Shown here piece by piece: positions 1 to 8,877 of a DNA stretch of 64,000 bases. The translations under genes were made by a program, and so were the position numbers. This DNA is from Streptomyces coffeae (GTDB taxonomy: Bacteria > Actinomycetota > Actinomycetes > Streptomycetales > Streptomycetaceae). Where the stretch lies: NCBI RefSeq assembly GCF_016741875.1, contig NZ_JAERRF010000013.1:124001-188000 (forward strand), written 5' to 3'. How positions within the stretch are numbered: position 1 is the first letter of the stretch; every line of letters starts with the position of its first letter. The notes under the pieces are model-generated. The model saw nothing but the letters and a program-made list of their open reading frames with translations. It did not search any database and was not told the DNA's origin.

Positions 1-1211
1 TGGGCCGGGTTCTGGTGGAGTTCGACCCGTGTCGCCTGGGCGTGCGGCACGTACCAGAGCATGAAGGAGCAGAACAGCAGCCAGGTCACCACCGCCCCGG
101 TGATCCACCCCGCGGTGCGCCGCCGCGCCGCCTCCAGGGCGAGCAGCAGCCCCATCGGCACCGCCCAGACCCAGTGGTGCGACCAGGAGACCGGGCTGAT
201 CATGAGGGCGGTGACCGCGCAGCCGACGGCTGCCCAGGCGCGTGCGTTCGGCAACTGCCGGTCGTCCATGACCTGGGCCGCGACCGCCGCGGTCAGGCCC
301 ACACCGCCGACCAGCGCCACGGCGGCGACCCACCACAGCCCCGGGTCGGGGGTGTGCAGCAACCGGGCGAGGACACCGCGGAGGTTCTGATTGCCCGCGC
401 CCTCGATGTCCCCGGGGCGGTCGGTCGCGAACAGCACCTCGGTCCAGAACCGCCGGGAGTCGTGCGGCAGCGCGAGCGCCGAGAGCCCGACCGTGCCCGC
501 GAAGACGGCGGTGGCGACGACGGCCCGCCGCAGGTGGTCATTGCAGAAGGCGGTCAGCGGCCTGCCGTACAGCCGCAGCCGCCGCACCCCGGCCACCAGC
601 CCGGCCAGCGCCAGGAAGACGACGAAGAGCCCCGGGGTCAGCTTGATCCCGGCGGCGATCCCGGTCCCCAGCCCGGCCCCGCGGTGGCCCGCCCGGCGGG
701 TGAGGTCCCACAGCACCAGCACCGTGACCAGCAGATTGATCTGCCCGAAGCGCAGTGTCGTCCACACCGGCTCGCACCAGACCGCCACCGCCGCCAGGGC
801 CAGTACGGCGGCCGGACGCGGCAGGGCGCGCGGCAGCCCGGTCAGCCGAAGCGACAGATGGGCGAGCGCGACCATCAGGGCGAGGTTGACGGTGGTGCCG
901 AAGGTCCGCAGGGTGCTCGTCCCCATCAGGGTCAGCGGGGTGAACAGCAGAGAGGCGAAGGGCGGATACGTATTGGGCAGATTGTGGACCGTCGCCCGCA
1001 TGTCGTAGAGGTCCGCGGCGTTGCGCACCGTCCAGCCCTCGGCGCGGTAGACCAGCAGATCGACCATCGACACCTGGGCGGCTCGCTGGGCGATCCAGAA
1101 CCCCGTGAAGGACAGCAGGCACAGAACCGCCGCGCACAGCGTCGGACGGCGGAGCACGAAGGCGCGGGCCGGATGCGTCGCGGCAGCGGGGCGCGTCTGT
1201 GTCGAGGTCAC
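1..1211 (-). CDS. GT87-family mannosyltransferase, C-terminus cut by window edge
   Basis: Integral-membrane GT-C glycosyltransferase of the GT87/DUF2029 family, whose members transfer mannose from polyprenyl-phosphate-mannose to lipid or cell-wall acceptors at the membrane. About 403 codons are visible and the 3' end lies outside the window. Family marks are a TM segment near residues 24-41, the first-loop Asp51 in MVDLLVYR, TYPPFASLLF (81-90), RFGQINLLV (154-162) and AGIKLTPGLF (187-196), followed by further hydrophobic helices. The GTG at 1209-1211 is the first plausible start in this frame; its ribosome site is weak. The long opposite-strand frame over 15-1322 is a GC-bias shadow. Acceptor unknown. 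Confidence 0.85.
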   Translation of the reverse strand, partial: MTSTQTRPAAATHPARAFVLRRPTLCAAVLCLLSFTGFWIAQRAAQVSMVDLLVYRAEGWTVRNAADLYDMRATVHNLPNTYPPFASLLFTPLTLMGTSTLRTFGTTVNLALMVALAHLSLRLTGLPRALPRPAAVLALAAVAVWCEPVWTTLRFGQINLLVTVLVLWDLTRRAGHRGAGLGTGIAAGIKLTPGLFVVFLALAGLVAGVRRLRLYGRPLTAFCNDHLRRAVVATAVFAGTVGLSALALPHDSRRFWTEVLFATDRPGDIEGAGNQNLRGVLARLLHTPDPGLWWVAAVALVGGVGLTAAVAAQVMDDRQLPNARAWAAVGCAVTALMISPVSWSHHWVWAVPMGLLLALEAARRRTAGWITGAVVTWLLFCSFMLWYVPHAQATRVELHQNPA

Positions 1212-1445
1212 GGGGGAGGCTCCAGAGCGGCCGTGGGGGGACGGCGGGTCGGCGGTTCGGAGGACCAGCGGATCGGCGGCGGTCGGCACAGACGGCCGAC
1301 CCTAATACGTTCCGGAGGATGACCCGGGCGGAGGAGAGGTTGCTCACAGGAGCGGGCGAGTTGACCATGACCTGCGAGGTCATCGACGTACCCGAGGGGC
1401 AACGGCCAGGATCGTGCCGAGCACGGACGAGAGGGGACAACCCGT

Positions 1446-1913
1446 ATGACCAGCATCGACACCACCACCACCGCCGCCGTCACCGAGCGCACCCGGGCCA
1501 CGGTCCAGGAACTGCTGGGACGGCTGGTCGAGGGCGACCCCGAGCGGATCGCCGCGCTGTTCGCGGAGCGGGTCGACTGGCAGATCGCCGAGAACCCGGC
1601 CGCCTGGTGGATCCGTCCCCGCTCCACCCGTGCCGATGTCGCGGCCCACTTCCGCGACCTGGCCCAGGGGGTCCAGCCGGACCCGGACGGCAACACCGTC
1701 GACGCGGTGGTCGTGGACGGGCCGGGGGCGGTGCTCACCGGGACGCTCGCCGGGACCGTCCGCGCGACCGGCCGCCCCTACCGCTCGCCCTTCGCGATGC
1801 GGCTCACCGTCGAGGACGGGCTGATCACCCGCTACCGCATCTACGAGGACAGCCTCGCCATCGCCGTCGCCTGCGCGCCCGCCGACCACGAGCCGCCCGC
1901 GGTTCGGGCATAG
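1446..1913 (+). CDS. SnoaL-like / NTF2-fold protein
   Basis: 155-residue protein with the length and layout of the SnoaL-like (NTF2 fold) superfamily: an N-terminal helical part with ELLGRLVEGDPERIAALFAE (about 23-42), the conserved VDW strand, then beta strands ending in VEDGLITRYRIYEDSLA (about 121-137). Members are small ketosteroid-isomerase-like enzymes, polyketide cyclases or binding proteins, so the reaction cannot be named. A GAGGGGAC site lies 5' of the ATG. It faces away from the mannosyltransferase across a 234-base gap that presumably holds both promoters. The chemistry is unassigned; the fold call is fairly sure. Confidence 0.75.
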   Translation: MTSIDTTTTAAVTERTRATVQELLGRLVEGDPERIAALFAERVDWQIAENPAAWWIRPRSTRADVAAHFRDLAQGVQPDPDGNTVDAVVVDGPGAVLTGTLAGTVRATGRPYRSPFAMRLTVEDGLITRYRIYEDSLAIAVACAPADHEPPAVRA

Positions 1914-1974
1914 GGCCCGTCTTCCAAGGAGCCGCCCTCGCACGGCGGAGGAGACGGATCCTAGGCTGAGCGCC

Positions 1975-2553
1975 ATGACCGCAGCCGTCCCGGTGATACG
2001 CGATGCCGCACCCGCCGACCTCGACGCCGTGGCGGCGATCTACGCGCACTACGTCACCGAGACCGTGGCCACGTTCGACGAGACACCGCCCACCACGGCC
2101 GACTGGGCACGGCGGCTGGCCGAACTGACCGAGCGCGGGCTGCCGTTCCTCGTCGCGGACACCGGCGACGGCCCCGGGACCGGGCCCGCTCCCGGGGCGG
2201 GCGGCATCGCGGGTTACGCGTACGCCGCGCCGTACCGGCCGAAGCCCGCCTACCGCCACACCGTCGAGGACAGCATCTACCTCGCCCCCGGCCGCACCGG
2301 CGCGGGTCTGGGCCGCGCCCTCCTCGAACCCCTGCTCGCCCGCTGCGCGCGGGCGGGGATGCGGCAGGTTGTCGCGGTCATCGCCGACAGCGGCGACGCG
2401 GCCTCGACCGCGCTGCACCGCCGCTTCGGGTTCACCCCGGCGGGGCGGCTGGCCGCCGTCGGGCACAAGCACGGCCGCTGGATCGACACCACACTGATGC
2501 AGCGCGATCTGACGGCGGCAGCGCCCGGTACGGCGGCCGGGGACGACGCCTGA
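1975..2553 (+). CDS. pat: GNAT acetyltransferase, phosphinothricin acetyltransferase type
   Basis: 192-residue GNAT enzyme of the phosphinothricin/methionine sulfoximine acetyltransferase group, which acetylates the amino group of glufosinate-like amino acids with acetyl-CoA. Seen in the sequence: IRDAAPADLDAVAAIYAHYV (8-27), the family signature GYAYAAPYRPKPAYRHTVED, and the acetyl-CoA loop APGRTGAGLGRALLEPLL (Q/R-x-x-G-x-G/A type). The stretch AGMRQVVAVIADSGDAAS is also typical. An insert rich in Gly/Pro near residues 62-75 is unusual. Its stop codon abuts that of the convergent amidohydrolase inside an 18-bp palindrome. Many Streptomyces carry a housekeeping copy, so it need not mark a biosynthetic cluster. 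Confidence 0.85.
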   Translation: MTAAVPVIRDAAPADLDAVAAIYAHYVTETVATFDETPPTTADWARRLAELTERGLPFLVADTGDGPGTGPAPGAGGIAGYAYAAPYRPKPAYRHTVEDSIYLAPGRTGAGLGRALLEPLLARCARAGMRQVVAVIADSGDAASTALHRRFGFTPAGRLAAVGHKHGRWIDTTLMQRDLTAAAPGTAAGDDA

Positions 2554-2562
2554 TCAGGCGTC
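2545..2562. terminator. Perfect 18-bp palindrome spanning two convergent stop codons
   Basis: GACGCCTGATCAGGCGTC reads the same on both strands. It contains the TGA of the acetyltransferase (2551-2553) and the TGA of the amidohydrolase (2554-2556), so both proteins end in the same residues, Asp-Asp-Ala. The 9-bp arms have no loop, so an RNA hairpin would have to open the centre; no T run follows on either side. A compact bidirectional terminator is the likeliest role. Confidence 0.55.
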
Positions 2563-4209
2563 ATCCGCCGCGTACACCCGCTCACCTCCTACGAAGGTCT
2601 GGAGCACCCGGCGCTCGGCGATCTCCTCCGGCGGGCCGTCGAAGGGGTCGCCGTCCAGCACGACGAGGTCGGCGAGCTGACCGGGGGCGATGGTGCCCGT
2701 GTCGTCCGCGTGGTTCACATACGCGCTGCCCGCCGTGTACGCGGTGATCGCCGCCTCCAGACCGATGCGCTGCTCGGGCAGGAACACCGGGGCCCCCGCG
2801 TCCGCTCCGGGCAGCCGCCGGTTGACCGCGACATGGATGCCCTCCAGCGGATCGGGGCTGCTGACCGGCCAGTCGCTGCCCGCGGCGAGCGTGGCCCCGG
2901 CCCGCAGCAGCGCGCCGAACGGGTACTGCCGGCCACCGCGTTCGGGTGTGAGGAAGGGCAGGGTCAGCTCGTCCATCTGCGGTTCGTGCGCGGCCCACAG
3001 CGGCTGGATGTTGGCGGTGGCGCCGAGCGTGCGGAAGCGCGGCACGTCGGCGGGGTCGACCACCTGGAGATGGGCGAGATGGTGCCGGGTGTCACGGTGG
3101 CCGTTCGCGGTCCGCGCGGCCTCGACCGCGTCCAGCGCCTCCCGTACGGCGCGGTCGCCGAGTGCGTGGAAGTGGACCTGGAAGCCGTGCGCGTCCAGTT
3201 CGGTGACGTACTTCTTCAGCTCCGCCGGATCGACGAAGCTGATCCCGGAGTTGTCGGAGGCGCAGCCGCAGCCGGTGAGATAGGGGCCGAGCATGGCCGC
3301 GGTGTGGTTCTCGGCGATACCGTCCTGCATGATCTTCACGGTCGAGGCGCGCAGCGCCCGTCCGCGCCCGGTGGCCTCCCGGCGGGCGATCAGCTCCGGT
3401 ATCTGCTCGGCGCCGCGCGCCCGGTCCCACCACAGCGCGCCGACCACCCGGGCGGTGAGCAGACCGCGGTCGATGGCCGCGTGGTACACGGGTGTCGGGT
3501 CGCTCATATTGGCGTAGGCGCCGACGATGGCGTCCTGCCAGCCCGTGATCCCCAGCGAGTGCAGTACGGACTGGGCGCGCAGCAGGGCTTCGAGCTGCTC
3601 GTCGGGTGTGACCCCGGGCACCAGTGAGCCGACGAGTTCGGTGGCGCCCTCCTGGAGCATCCCGGTGGGGTTGCCGTGCTCGTCGCGTTCGATCCGGCCG
3701 TCGACCGGGTCGGGGGTGCGGGCGTCGATGCCGGCGAGCTGGAGGGCACGGGAGTTGGCCCAGGCGCCGTGGTGGTCGCGGTTGGGCAGATAGACCGGCC
3801 GGTCCGGGACGATGGCGTCGAGCATCGCGGCGGTGGGGGTGCCGCCGGGGAAGGCTTCCATGGACCAGCCGCCGCCGGTGATCCAGGCGGCGTCCGGATG
3901 CGCGTCGGCGTAGGCGGCGATCGCGGACAGATAGGTGTGGGCGTCGGTGGAGTCGGCGAGGTGGCACTGTCCCAGCTCGATACCGGCGCCCAGCGGATGG
4001 ACATGGGCGTCCTGGAAGCCGGGCAGCAGCAGCCGCCCGGCCAGGTCCACCACCTCGGTACCGGGCCCGGTCAGCTCGTCCACCGCGTCCTGACCGACGG
4101 CGACGACGCGCCCGCCGCGTACGGCGACGGCGGTGACCCGGCCGAGGGCCGGGTCACCGGTGTGTACCGGGCCACCGGTGAAGACGAGATCGGCGGTGGT
4201 GTCGGACAT
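2554..4209 (-). CDS. YtcJ-like metal-dependent amidohydrolase
   Basis: 551-residue member of the amidohydrolase superfamily, YtcJ/Amidohydro_3 group, which hydrolyses amide or related bonds with one or two metal ions in a TIM barrel. Visible elements: the N-terminal beta-sandwich start DLVFTGGPVHTGD, the first metal pair DAHVHP (about 88-93), the STVKIMQDG lysine strand, FHALGDRAVREAL, the LAHLQVVDP histidine, and AGSDWPVSSPDPLEG with the catalytic Asp. The closing LADLVVLDGDPF is typical. It lies 64 bases downstream of an APC permease on the same strand, so it probably degrades whatever the permease imports. The ATG has GGAG upstream. Substrate unknown. Confidence 0.85.
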   Translation of the reverse strand: MSDTTADLVFTGGPVHTGDPALGRVTAVAVRGGRVVAVGQDAVDELTGPGTEVVDLAGRLLLPGFQDAHVHPLGAGIELGQCHLADSTDAHTYLSAIAAYADAHPDAAWITGGGWSMEAFPGGTPTAAMLDAIVPDRPVYLPNRDHHGAWANSRALQLAGIDARTPDPVDGRIERDEHGNPTGMLQEGATELVGSLVPGVTPDEQLEALLRAQSVLHSLGITGWQDAIVGAYANMSDPTPVYHAAIDRGLLTARVVGALWWDRARGAEQIPELIARREATGRGRALRASTVKIMQDGIAENHTAAMLGPYLTGCGCASDNSGISFVDPAELKKYVTELDAHGFQVHFHALGDRAVREALDAVEAARTANGHRDTRHHLAHLQVVDPADVPRFRTLGATANIQPLWAAHEPQMDELTLPFLTPERGGRQYPFGALLRAGATLAAGSDWPVSSPDPLEGIHVAVNRRLPGADAGAPVFLPEQRIGLEAAITAYTAGSAYVNHADDTGTIAPGQLADLVVLDGDPFDGPPEEIAERRVLQTFVGGERVYAADDA

Positions 4210-4273
4210 CAGTAGAGCTCCATGGGGGGTTGTCGAACGTGTCAGGTGTCGGAGGAGAAGGCTCTGGAAGGCT

Positions 4274-5782
4274 TTACGGGGCAGTGGTCTCAGAGGCGGC
4301 TCCGGCCGGCTGGTCCATCGGCAGCAGCAGCGCGTCGCCGTCCGTACCGCGCCCGGTGACGAAGTACGGCGAACGCCGCCGGTACTTCGCCCACGCGGCC
4401 ATGACCAGTCCGCTGGCCACGATCGCGCAGGGCAGGGAGAACATGAACCAGCCGTTGTCCGGGTTGAGTTCGAAGTGGTCGGTGCTGGTCAGATACGAGT
4501 AGCCGAGGTAGCTGCCGATCCCGAGCAGGGCCAGCCCGGACGCCGCGGGCACCCCGACCGCGAGCACCGCCTCGCGCGCCCCTTGGTGCAGCGCGGAGCG
4601 GAAGCGCACGGCGCAGGCGATCGCCGTCAGGCCGTAGTAGAGGGCGACGACCAGGCCGATGGAGTTGACCGCGGCCAGGATCATGTCGTTGAGCTTGGGG
4701 ATGGCCAGGGCGAGCAGGGCGACCACGGTGGCGATGGCCATCACCAGGACGGTGCCGGCGGCCGGGGTGCCGTGGCGCGGGTGGACCCGGGTCCACACCT
4801 GCCCCATCGTCCGGTCCCGGCCCATGGCCAGCAGTCCGCGGGCGGTCGGGATGACGGAGGACTGGACGGAGGCCACGGCCGAGAACATCAGGGCGAGCAG
4901 CGGCAGACTCGCCCAGGGCTCGTCGGCCAGCTTCGCGCCGAGGTAGGTGAAGCCCTGCGGGCCGTTCGCGATCAGCTCGGTCAGGCTCATCTCCCGCTGG
5001 AAGGCGACCGAGGCGAAGATGAAGAGCCCCAGCATGGCGAAGAGCGCGATGAACCCGCCGCGCGCCGAGTTCCCGACCTCCTTGGTCTCCTCGGTGATGC
5101 TGAACGCCGCGTCCCAGCCCCAGAAGAAGAACACGGCCAGCACCAGCCCCTGGGCGAACGCCTCACCGCTCTCGATCGCGAACGGGTTGAACCAGGAGAG
5201 CGATATCGAGTGCTCACCGGTGATCAGCGCCCAGCCGCAGAAGAACAGCAGCACCGCGTACTCGAAGACCAGCAGCCACGCCTGGAGACGGGTGGCGCCG
5301 CGCACCCCCTTGACAGCCATGACGGTGACCCCGGTGAGTATCACCAGTCCCACGACGGTGGTCACGGCGGTCGAGTTGGGATCCAGGGTGATCCCGGCGA
5401 CGCTGTTGAGATGCGCCTTGTTGGCGAACTGGAGGATCACCGATCCGGTCACCGCGCTGGTGTACGCCAGAAAGATGATCACGCCGACGATATTGACCCA
5501 CCCGGTGAGGAACCCGGGCCAGGGCCCCAGTGAGGCGCCGACCCACGTATAGCCGCTGCCGCAGTTGGGCTCGGACTTGTTGAGCCGGGCGTAGGAGTAG
5601 GCGATGCCGAGGACCGGGATGAAGGCGAGCAGAAGCATGATCGGGCCCTGGAGCCCGACGGTCAGGGCGAGGGTGCCCATGCCGATGGCGATGCTGGTGG
5701 TGGCCGCCGTACTGGACGCGGCGATGGCGACGCCGTCGATGACGCCGAGCGAGCGGCGCATCTCGGGGGGAGATTGGGACAT
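4274..5782 (-). CDS. APC-family amino acid permease
   Basis: 502-residue polytopic protein of the amino acid-polyamine-organocation family, expected to have about twelve membrane helices and to import an amino acid or amine by cation symport. The first helix carries GVIDGVAIAASSTAATTSIAIG, where APC proteins bind the substrate backbone, and PNCGSGYTWV and WGWDAAFSITEETKE are family-typical. An upstream in-frame start would add 19 residues, but the ATG at 5780-5782 has GAGGAG seven bases before it and begins MSQSPPEMRR. It is the first gene of a likely two-gene operon with the amidohydrolase and is divergent from a TetR gene. Confidence 0.85.
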   Translation of the reverse strand: MSQSPPEMRRSLGVIDGVAIAASSTAATTSIAIGMGTLALTVGLQGPIMLLLAFIPVLGIAYSYARLNKSEPNCGSGYTWVGASLGPWPGFLTGWVNIVGVIIFLAYTSAVTGSVILQFANKAHLNSVAGITLDPNSTAVTTVVGLVILTGVTVMAVKGVRGATRLQAWLLVFEYAVLLFFCGWALITGEHSISLSWFNPFAIESGEAFAQGLVLAVFFFWGWDAAFSITEETKEVGNSARGGFIALFAMLGLFIFASVAFQREMSLTELIANGPQGFTYLGAKLADEPWASLPLLALMFSAVASVQSSVIPTARGLLAMGRDRTMGQVWTRVHPRHGTPAAGTVLVMAIATVVALLALAIPKLNDMILAAVNSIGLVVALYYGLTAIACAVRFRSALHQGAREAVLAVGVPAASGLALLGIGSYLGYSYLTSTDHFELNPDNGWFMFSLPCAIVASGLVMAAWAKYRRRSPYFVTGRGTDGDALLLPMDQPAGAASETTAP

Positions 5783-5824
5783 GACGGGCTCCTCACGGAG
5801 GACAGGGGGACGGGGAAGAGCCGT

Positions 5825-5878
5825 ACGGGTGCCACGCATGGAACAACGGGTGCCAAACTTGCGTCAATGGTGTTGACA
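5825..5878. promoter_or_regulatory. Candidate TetR operator/divergent promoter region
   Basis: Between the permease and TetR starts lie a direct repeat ACGGGTGCCA at 5825-5834 and 5846-5855, 21 bp apart or two helical turns, and an inverted repeat GTCAA-N5-TTGAC at 5863-5877. The inverted repeat supplies a TTGACA-like -35 on the plus strand and a TTGACG-like one on the minus strand, so a bound repressor could block both promoters. Confidence 0.45.
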
Positions 5879-5957
5879 TAAGAAGTCGGGAGCCTTTCAC
5901 TGCCCAGAACGACAGCAGAGGTGAGAGCGGGGCGGCAGCCGCGGAGAGGGGCCCACC

Positions 5958-6677
5958 ATGACCGGCGCAGCGGATGAACGCATCCCCCACCAGCGCAGAC
6001 GCCGTCGACCCACCCGCTCGGGCACGCTGCTGTCCGCCGAGCTGATCGTCGACTGCGCCCTGCGGCTGATCGGTGAGCACGGTCCCGAGGCGCTGAGCGT
6101 GCGCCGTCTCGGAGCGGCCCTGGGCTGTGATCCGAGCGCGGTCTACCGCTACTTCCGCAACACCGACGATCTGCTGCTGGCGGTCGCGGACCGGATCATC
6201 GGCGATTCGATGGCGGGCTTCGTCCCGGGGTCGGACTGGGTGGACTCGCTGCGCGAGATGGCACGGCGGGTGCGGGACGGCTATCTCGCCCATCCCCGGG
6301 CCGCCGCGCTGGCCTCGTACCGGGTCACCCGCAGGGAGAACGAGTTCCACTCCGTCGAGACCGGGGTGGGCATCCTGCTCCGGGCGGGCTTCGCCCCCGC
6401 CCGCGCCCTGCGGCTCTATCTGGCCTTCGTGGACACCGTGCTCGGCCATGCCGCCCTGGACGCGGCGACCCTGGCGCTGCCCGCCGCCCAGCGGGAGACC
6501 GACGGCTGGGCGTCCACCCTGGCCTACCGGTCGGTCGACGCGGACGTGTATCCCGTGCTGGCGTCGGTCCGCGACGACCTGGACATCCTGGCCGAGAGCT
6601 CTTTCGAGGACGCCCTCGAGCTGGTCCTCGCGGCCCTGGTGGCTCAGGCGCCGCGTGGTGCGCCGGGGACGGAGTGA
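5958..6677 (+). CDS. TetR-family transcriptional regulator
   Basis: 239-residue regulator with an N-terminal TetR helix-turn-helix and a larger ligand domain. After a basic leader (RRRRRPTRSG) the DNA-binding part reads LSAELIVDCALRLIGEHG, then ALSVRRLGAALGCDPSAVYR, ending YFRNTDDLLL (about 66-75). The second half is helical and resembles the TetR class C-terminal domain. It is transcribed away from the APC permease and amidohydrolase, the usual layout for a repressor of a neighbouring transport operon, and the 175-bp gap contains repeat elements suited to an operator. The inducer is probably the permease substrate; that is inference. Confidence 0.88.
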   Translation: MTGAADERIPHQRRRRRPTRSGTLLSAELIVDCALRLIGEHGPEALSVRRLGAALGCDPSAVYRYFRNTDDLLLAVADRIIGDSMAGFVPGSDWVDSLREMARRVRDGYLAHPRAAALASYRVTRRENEFHSVETGVGILLRAGFAPARALRLYLAFVDTVLGHAALDAATLALPAAQRETDGWASTLAYRSVDADVYPVLASVRDDLDILAESSFEDALELVLAALVAQAPRGAPGTE

Positions 6678-6707
6678 GCCGCGTCGGTCCGCGCCGCCGC
6701 CGGGACC

Positions 6708-7490
6708 CTAGCGCATCAACTCACCGGCGTTGACCAGCAACGACTGTCCGGTGATCGCACGCGCGCGGTCGGAGGCCAGAAACACCACGGCCTCCGCCAC
6801 CTCGCCGTCCGTCGCCAGTTCGGGCAGCGCCATCCGGCCCGCGAGGCGATCCCTCACCTCGGCCTCGGATACGCCCTCGGACCGCGCCGCGAGGGAGACA
6901 TAGCCCTGGACCGGGGGACCCCACATCCAGCCCGGCTGCACGGTGTTGACCCTGATCCGGTGCGGGCCCAGTTCACGCGCCAGCCCGTACATCGCCGAGA
7001 CCAGCGCCCCCTTGGAGGCGGCGTACGCGGTCTGGCGCACCTCGCTGGGGGCGGCGACCGACGACTGGGTGCCGATCAGCACCACCGAACCGCCCCGCCG
7101 GCTGAGCGCGGGCAGACAGGCGCGGGTCATCCGGAGGGTGCCGAGCAGATTGATGTCGACGACCCGGGCCCAGGCCGCGAAGTCGGCGTCCTCCAGACCG
7201 CCGAAGTGGCTGTCCAGCGCGGCCACATGGACCACGGCGTCGATACCGCCGAACCGCTCGACGGCCAGGGCGGCCAGGGCCTCGCACTGGCCCTCGTCCG
7301 CGATGTCGGTGACCCGCCAGGCGGTGTGCGTGCCGTCCGGGTCGAGCTCCGCGGCGGCCCGGGACAGCCGCTCCCCGGTCCGCGCGCCGAGCACGGCGTT
7401 GGCACCGTCGCGGACGGCCGCGGCGGCCACCTGGTGCCCGAGACCGGGGCCGACTCCGGAGACGACCACGGTCTTGCCGCGCAGCAGCAT
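6708..7490 (-). CDS. SDR-family NAD(P)-dependent oxidoreductase
   Basis: 260-residue classical short-chain dehydrogenase/reductase. The Rossmann glycine motif is GVGPGLG (about 12-18), slightly different from the usual TGxxxGxG. The acidic residue and NAG region are replaced by DIADEG and HVAALDSH. Active-site elements are GTQSSVAA with the serine and the YAASK pair (Tyr/Lys). The C-terminal ASDRARAITGQSLLVNAG is classic SDR. GGGAGG sits seven bases before the ATG. It follows the aminotransferase on the same strand after 94 bases, so the two may be cotranscribed. Substrate cannot be predicted. Confidence 0.88.
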   Translation of the reverse strand: MLLRGKTVVVSGVGPGLGHQVAAAAVRDGANAVLGARTGERLSRAAAELDPDGTHTAWRVTDIADEGQCEALAALAVERFGGIDAVVHVAALDSHFGGLEDADFAAWARVVDINLLGTLRMTRACLPALSRRGGSVVLIGTQSSVAAPSEVRQTAYAASKGALVSAMYGLARELGPHRIRVNTVQPGWMWGPPVQGYVSLAARSEGVSEAEVRDRLAGRMALPELATDGEVAEAVVFLASDRARAITGQSLLVNAGELMR

Positions 7491-7584
7491 GGCGTACCTC
7501 CCGGGGGCGGCTGTCAGGGGCGTCAGGTTAAAGCTGCCGTCCCGAGAAGGCCAGAGCCCGACGGGAGTGACCGAGCCGTCGTGG

Positions 7585-8766
7585 TCAGTGCAGCGCCTTG
7601 GCCAGACGGCGCAGCCCCTCGGCGATCTCGTCCGGGGTGTGGGTCACGAAGGACAGCCGCATCGCCGCCGGATCCGGATCCGCGGCGAAGAACGGCGCGC
7701 CGGGGACGAACGCCACGTCGTGCTCCACCGCCACCCGCAGCCGCTCCGTCGCGTCGTACCCCTCCGGCAGCGACGCCCACACGAACATCCCGCCCTCCGG
7801 CCGGTTCCAGCGGGACCCCTCGGGCAGCGCCCCGGCCAGCCCGTCGAGCAGCGCGTCCCGGCGTTCCCGGTAGGCCACGCGCACCCGGGACAGATGGGCG
7901 TCCAGATCCGCGTCAGTCAGATAGCGCGCCGCCGCGAGCTGGTTGACCGTCGGGCAGTGCAGATCGGCGGCCTGCTTGACGATCACACAGGCGCGGAGCA
8001 GTGCGGCCGGGGCGCGCAGCCAGCCGAGCCGCAGCCCCGGCGCCATGATCTTGGAGTAGCTGCCGAGCAGCACGGTCCGGTCCGCGGCCCGCGGCCCGGC
8101 CGCGATCCACGGCACCGGCTCACCGGCGAACCGCAGCTCCCCGTAGGGGTCGTCCTCCACGATCCACAGACCGTGGCGCTCGGCCACCGCCGCCACCGCC
8201 TCCCGGCGGCCGGCGGGCAGCGTGCGTCCGGTGGGGTTCTGGAAGGTGGGGACGGTGTAGAGCAGCTTCGGCCGTTCGCGCCGGACGAGTTCCGCGAGCG
8301 CCTCGGGGTCCAGCCCCTCGTCGTCGCCGGGCACCGGCACCACCCGCGCCCCGGCGAAGGCGAAGCACTGGAGCGCCGCGAGATAGGTGGGGCTCTCCAC
8401 CAGCACCGTGTCGCCCGGCTCCAGCAACGCGGTGGCCAGCAGTGTCAGCGCCTGCTGTGAACCGCTGGTGATGAGCAGGTCGTCCGCCCCGGTGTGCAGT
8501 CCGCGCGCGGTCAGCCGGGCGGCGGTCGCGGTGCGCAGCCCGGGGTCGCCCTCGGTGGTCGAGTACTGGAGGGCCGCGCCCGGCACTTCGGTCAGTACCC
8601 GCCCGAAGGCGGCGGCGATGCCCTCGCTGTCGAACAGCTCGGCCGCGGGCATCCCGCCCGCGAAGGAGATCACCTCGGGGCGGGCGGTGAGCGCGAGGAG
8701 GTCGCGTACCGGCGACCCGGCCACGGACGCGGCACGGGTGGCAAGGGCGGGGACATCGGCGCGCAT
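7585..8766 (-). CDS. PLP-dependent aminotransferase, 2-aminoadipate aminotransferase-like
   Basis: 393-residue fold-type I aminotransferase of the subgroup related to 2-aminoadipate (LysN) and MocR C-terminal domains but lacking a DNA-binding domain. Seen: ISFAGGMPAAELFD near the N-terminus, LQYSTTEGDPGLR, ITSGSQQALTLLATALLEPGD for PLP phosphate contacts, PTFQNPTGRTL with the pyridine-contacting Asn, DDPYGELRF, and the Schiff-base lysine in GSYSKIMAPGLRLGW. The ATG at 8764-8766 has AGGAGAG upstream and begins MRADVPALATRAASV; an upstream start would add an atypical 37-residue leader. Amino donor and acceptor are not determinable from sequence. Confidence 0.87.
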   Translation of the reverse strand: MRADVPALATRAASVAGSPVRDLLALTARPEVISFAGGMPAAELFDSEGIAAAFGRVLTEVPGAALQYSTTEGDPGLRTATAARLTARGLHTGADDLLITSGSQQALTLLATALLEPGDTVLVESPTYLAALQCFAFAGARVVPVPGDDEGLDPEALAELVRRERPKLLYTVPTFQNPTGRTLPAGRREAVAAVAERHGLWIVEDDPYGELRFAGEPVPWIAAGPRAADRTVLLGSYSKIMAPGLRLGWLRAPAALLRACVIVKQAADLHCPTVNQLAAARYLTDADLDAHLSRVRVAYRERRDALLDGLAGALPEGSRWNRPEGGMFVWASLPEGYDATERLRVAVEHDVAFVPGAPFFAADPDPAAMRLSFVTHTPDEIAEGLRRLAKALH

Positions 8767-8818
8767 GGGACTCTCCTGGCTCCTCGGCTCGGGAAGGTGC
8801 GCGCAGCCTATGGCGGAC

Positions 8819-8834
8819 CGGTCGTGCACGACCG
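8819..8834. promoter_or_regulatory. Perfect 16-bp palindrome upstream of the aminotransferase
   Basis: CGGTCGTGCACGACCG lies about 53 bases upstream of the aminotransferase start. A half-site-like copy, CCGGTCGCGCAC at 8848-8859, follows 30 bp away (the first copy, CCGGTCGTGCAC, starts at 8818). Such a symmetric site in a divergent gap suggests an operator; the binding protein is unknown. Confidence 0.45.
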
Positions 8835-8877
8835 AACTGTCCGCGATCCGGTCGCGCACTCCCGCACCCCTCCACAA

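Noticed and set aside
15..1322. Long plus-strand frame over the mannosyltransferase
   Set aside because: Pro/Gly/Arg/Gln-rich shadow; the minus strand encodes GT87 motifs through the same bases.
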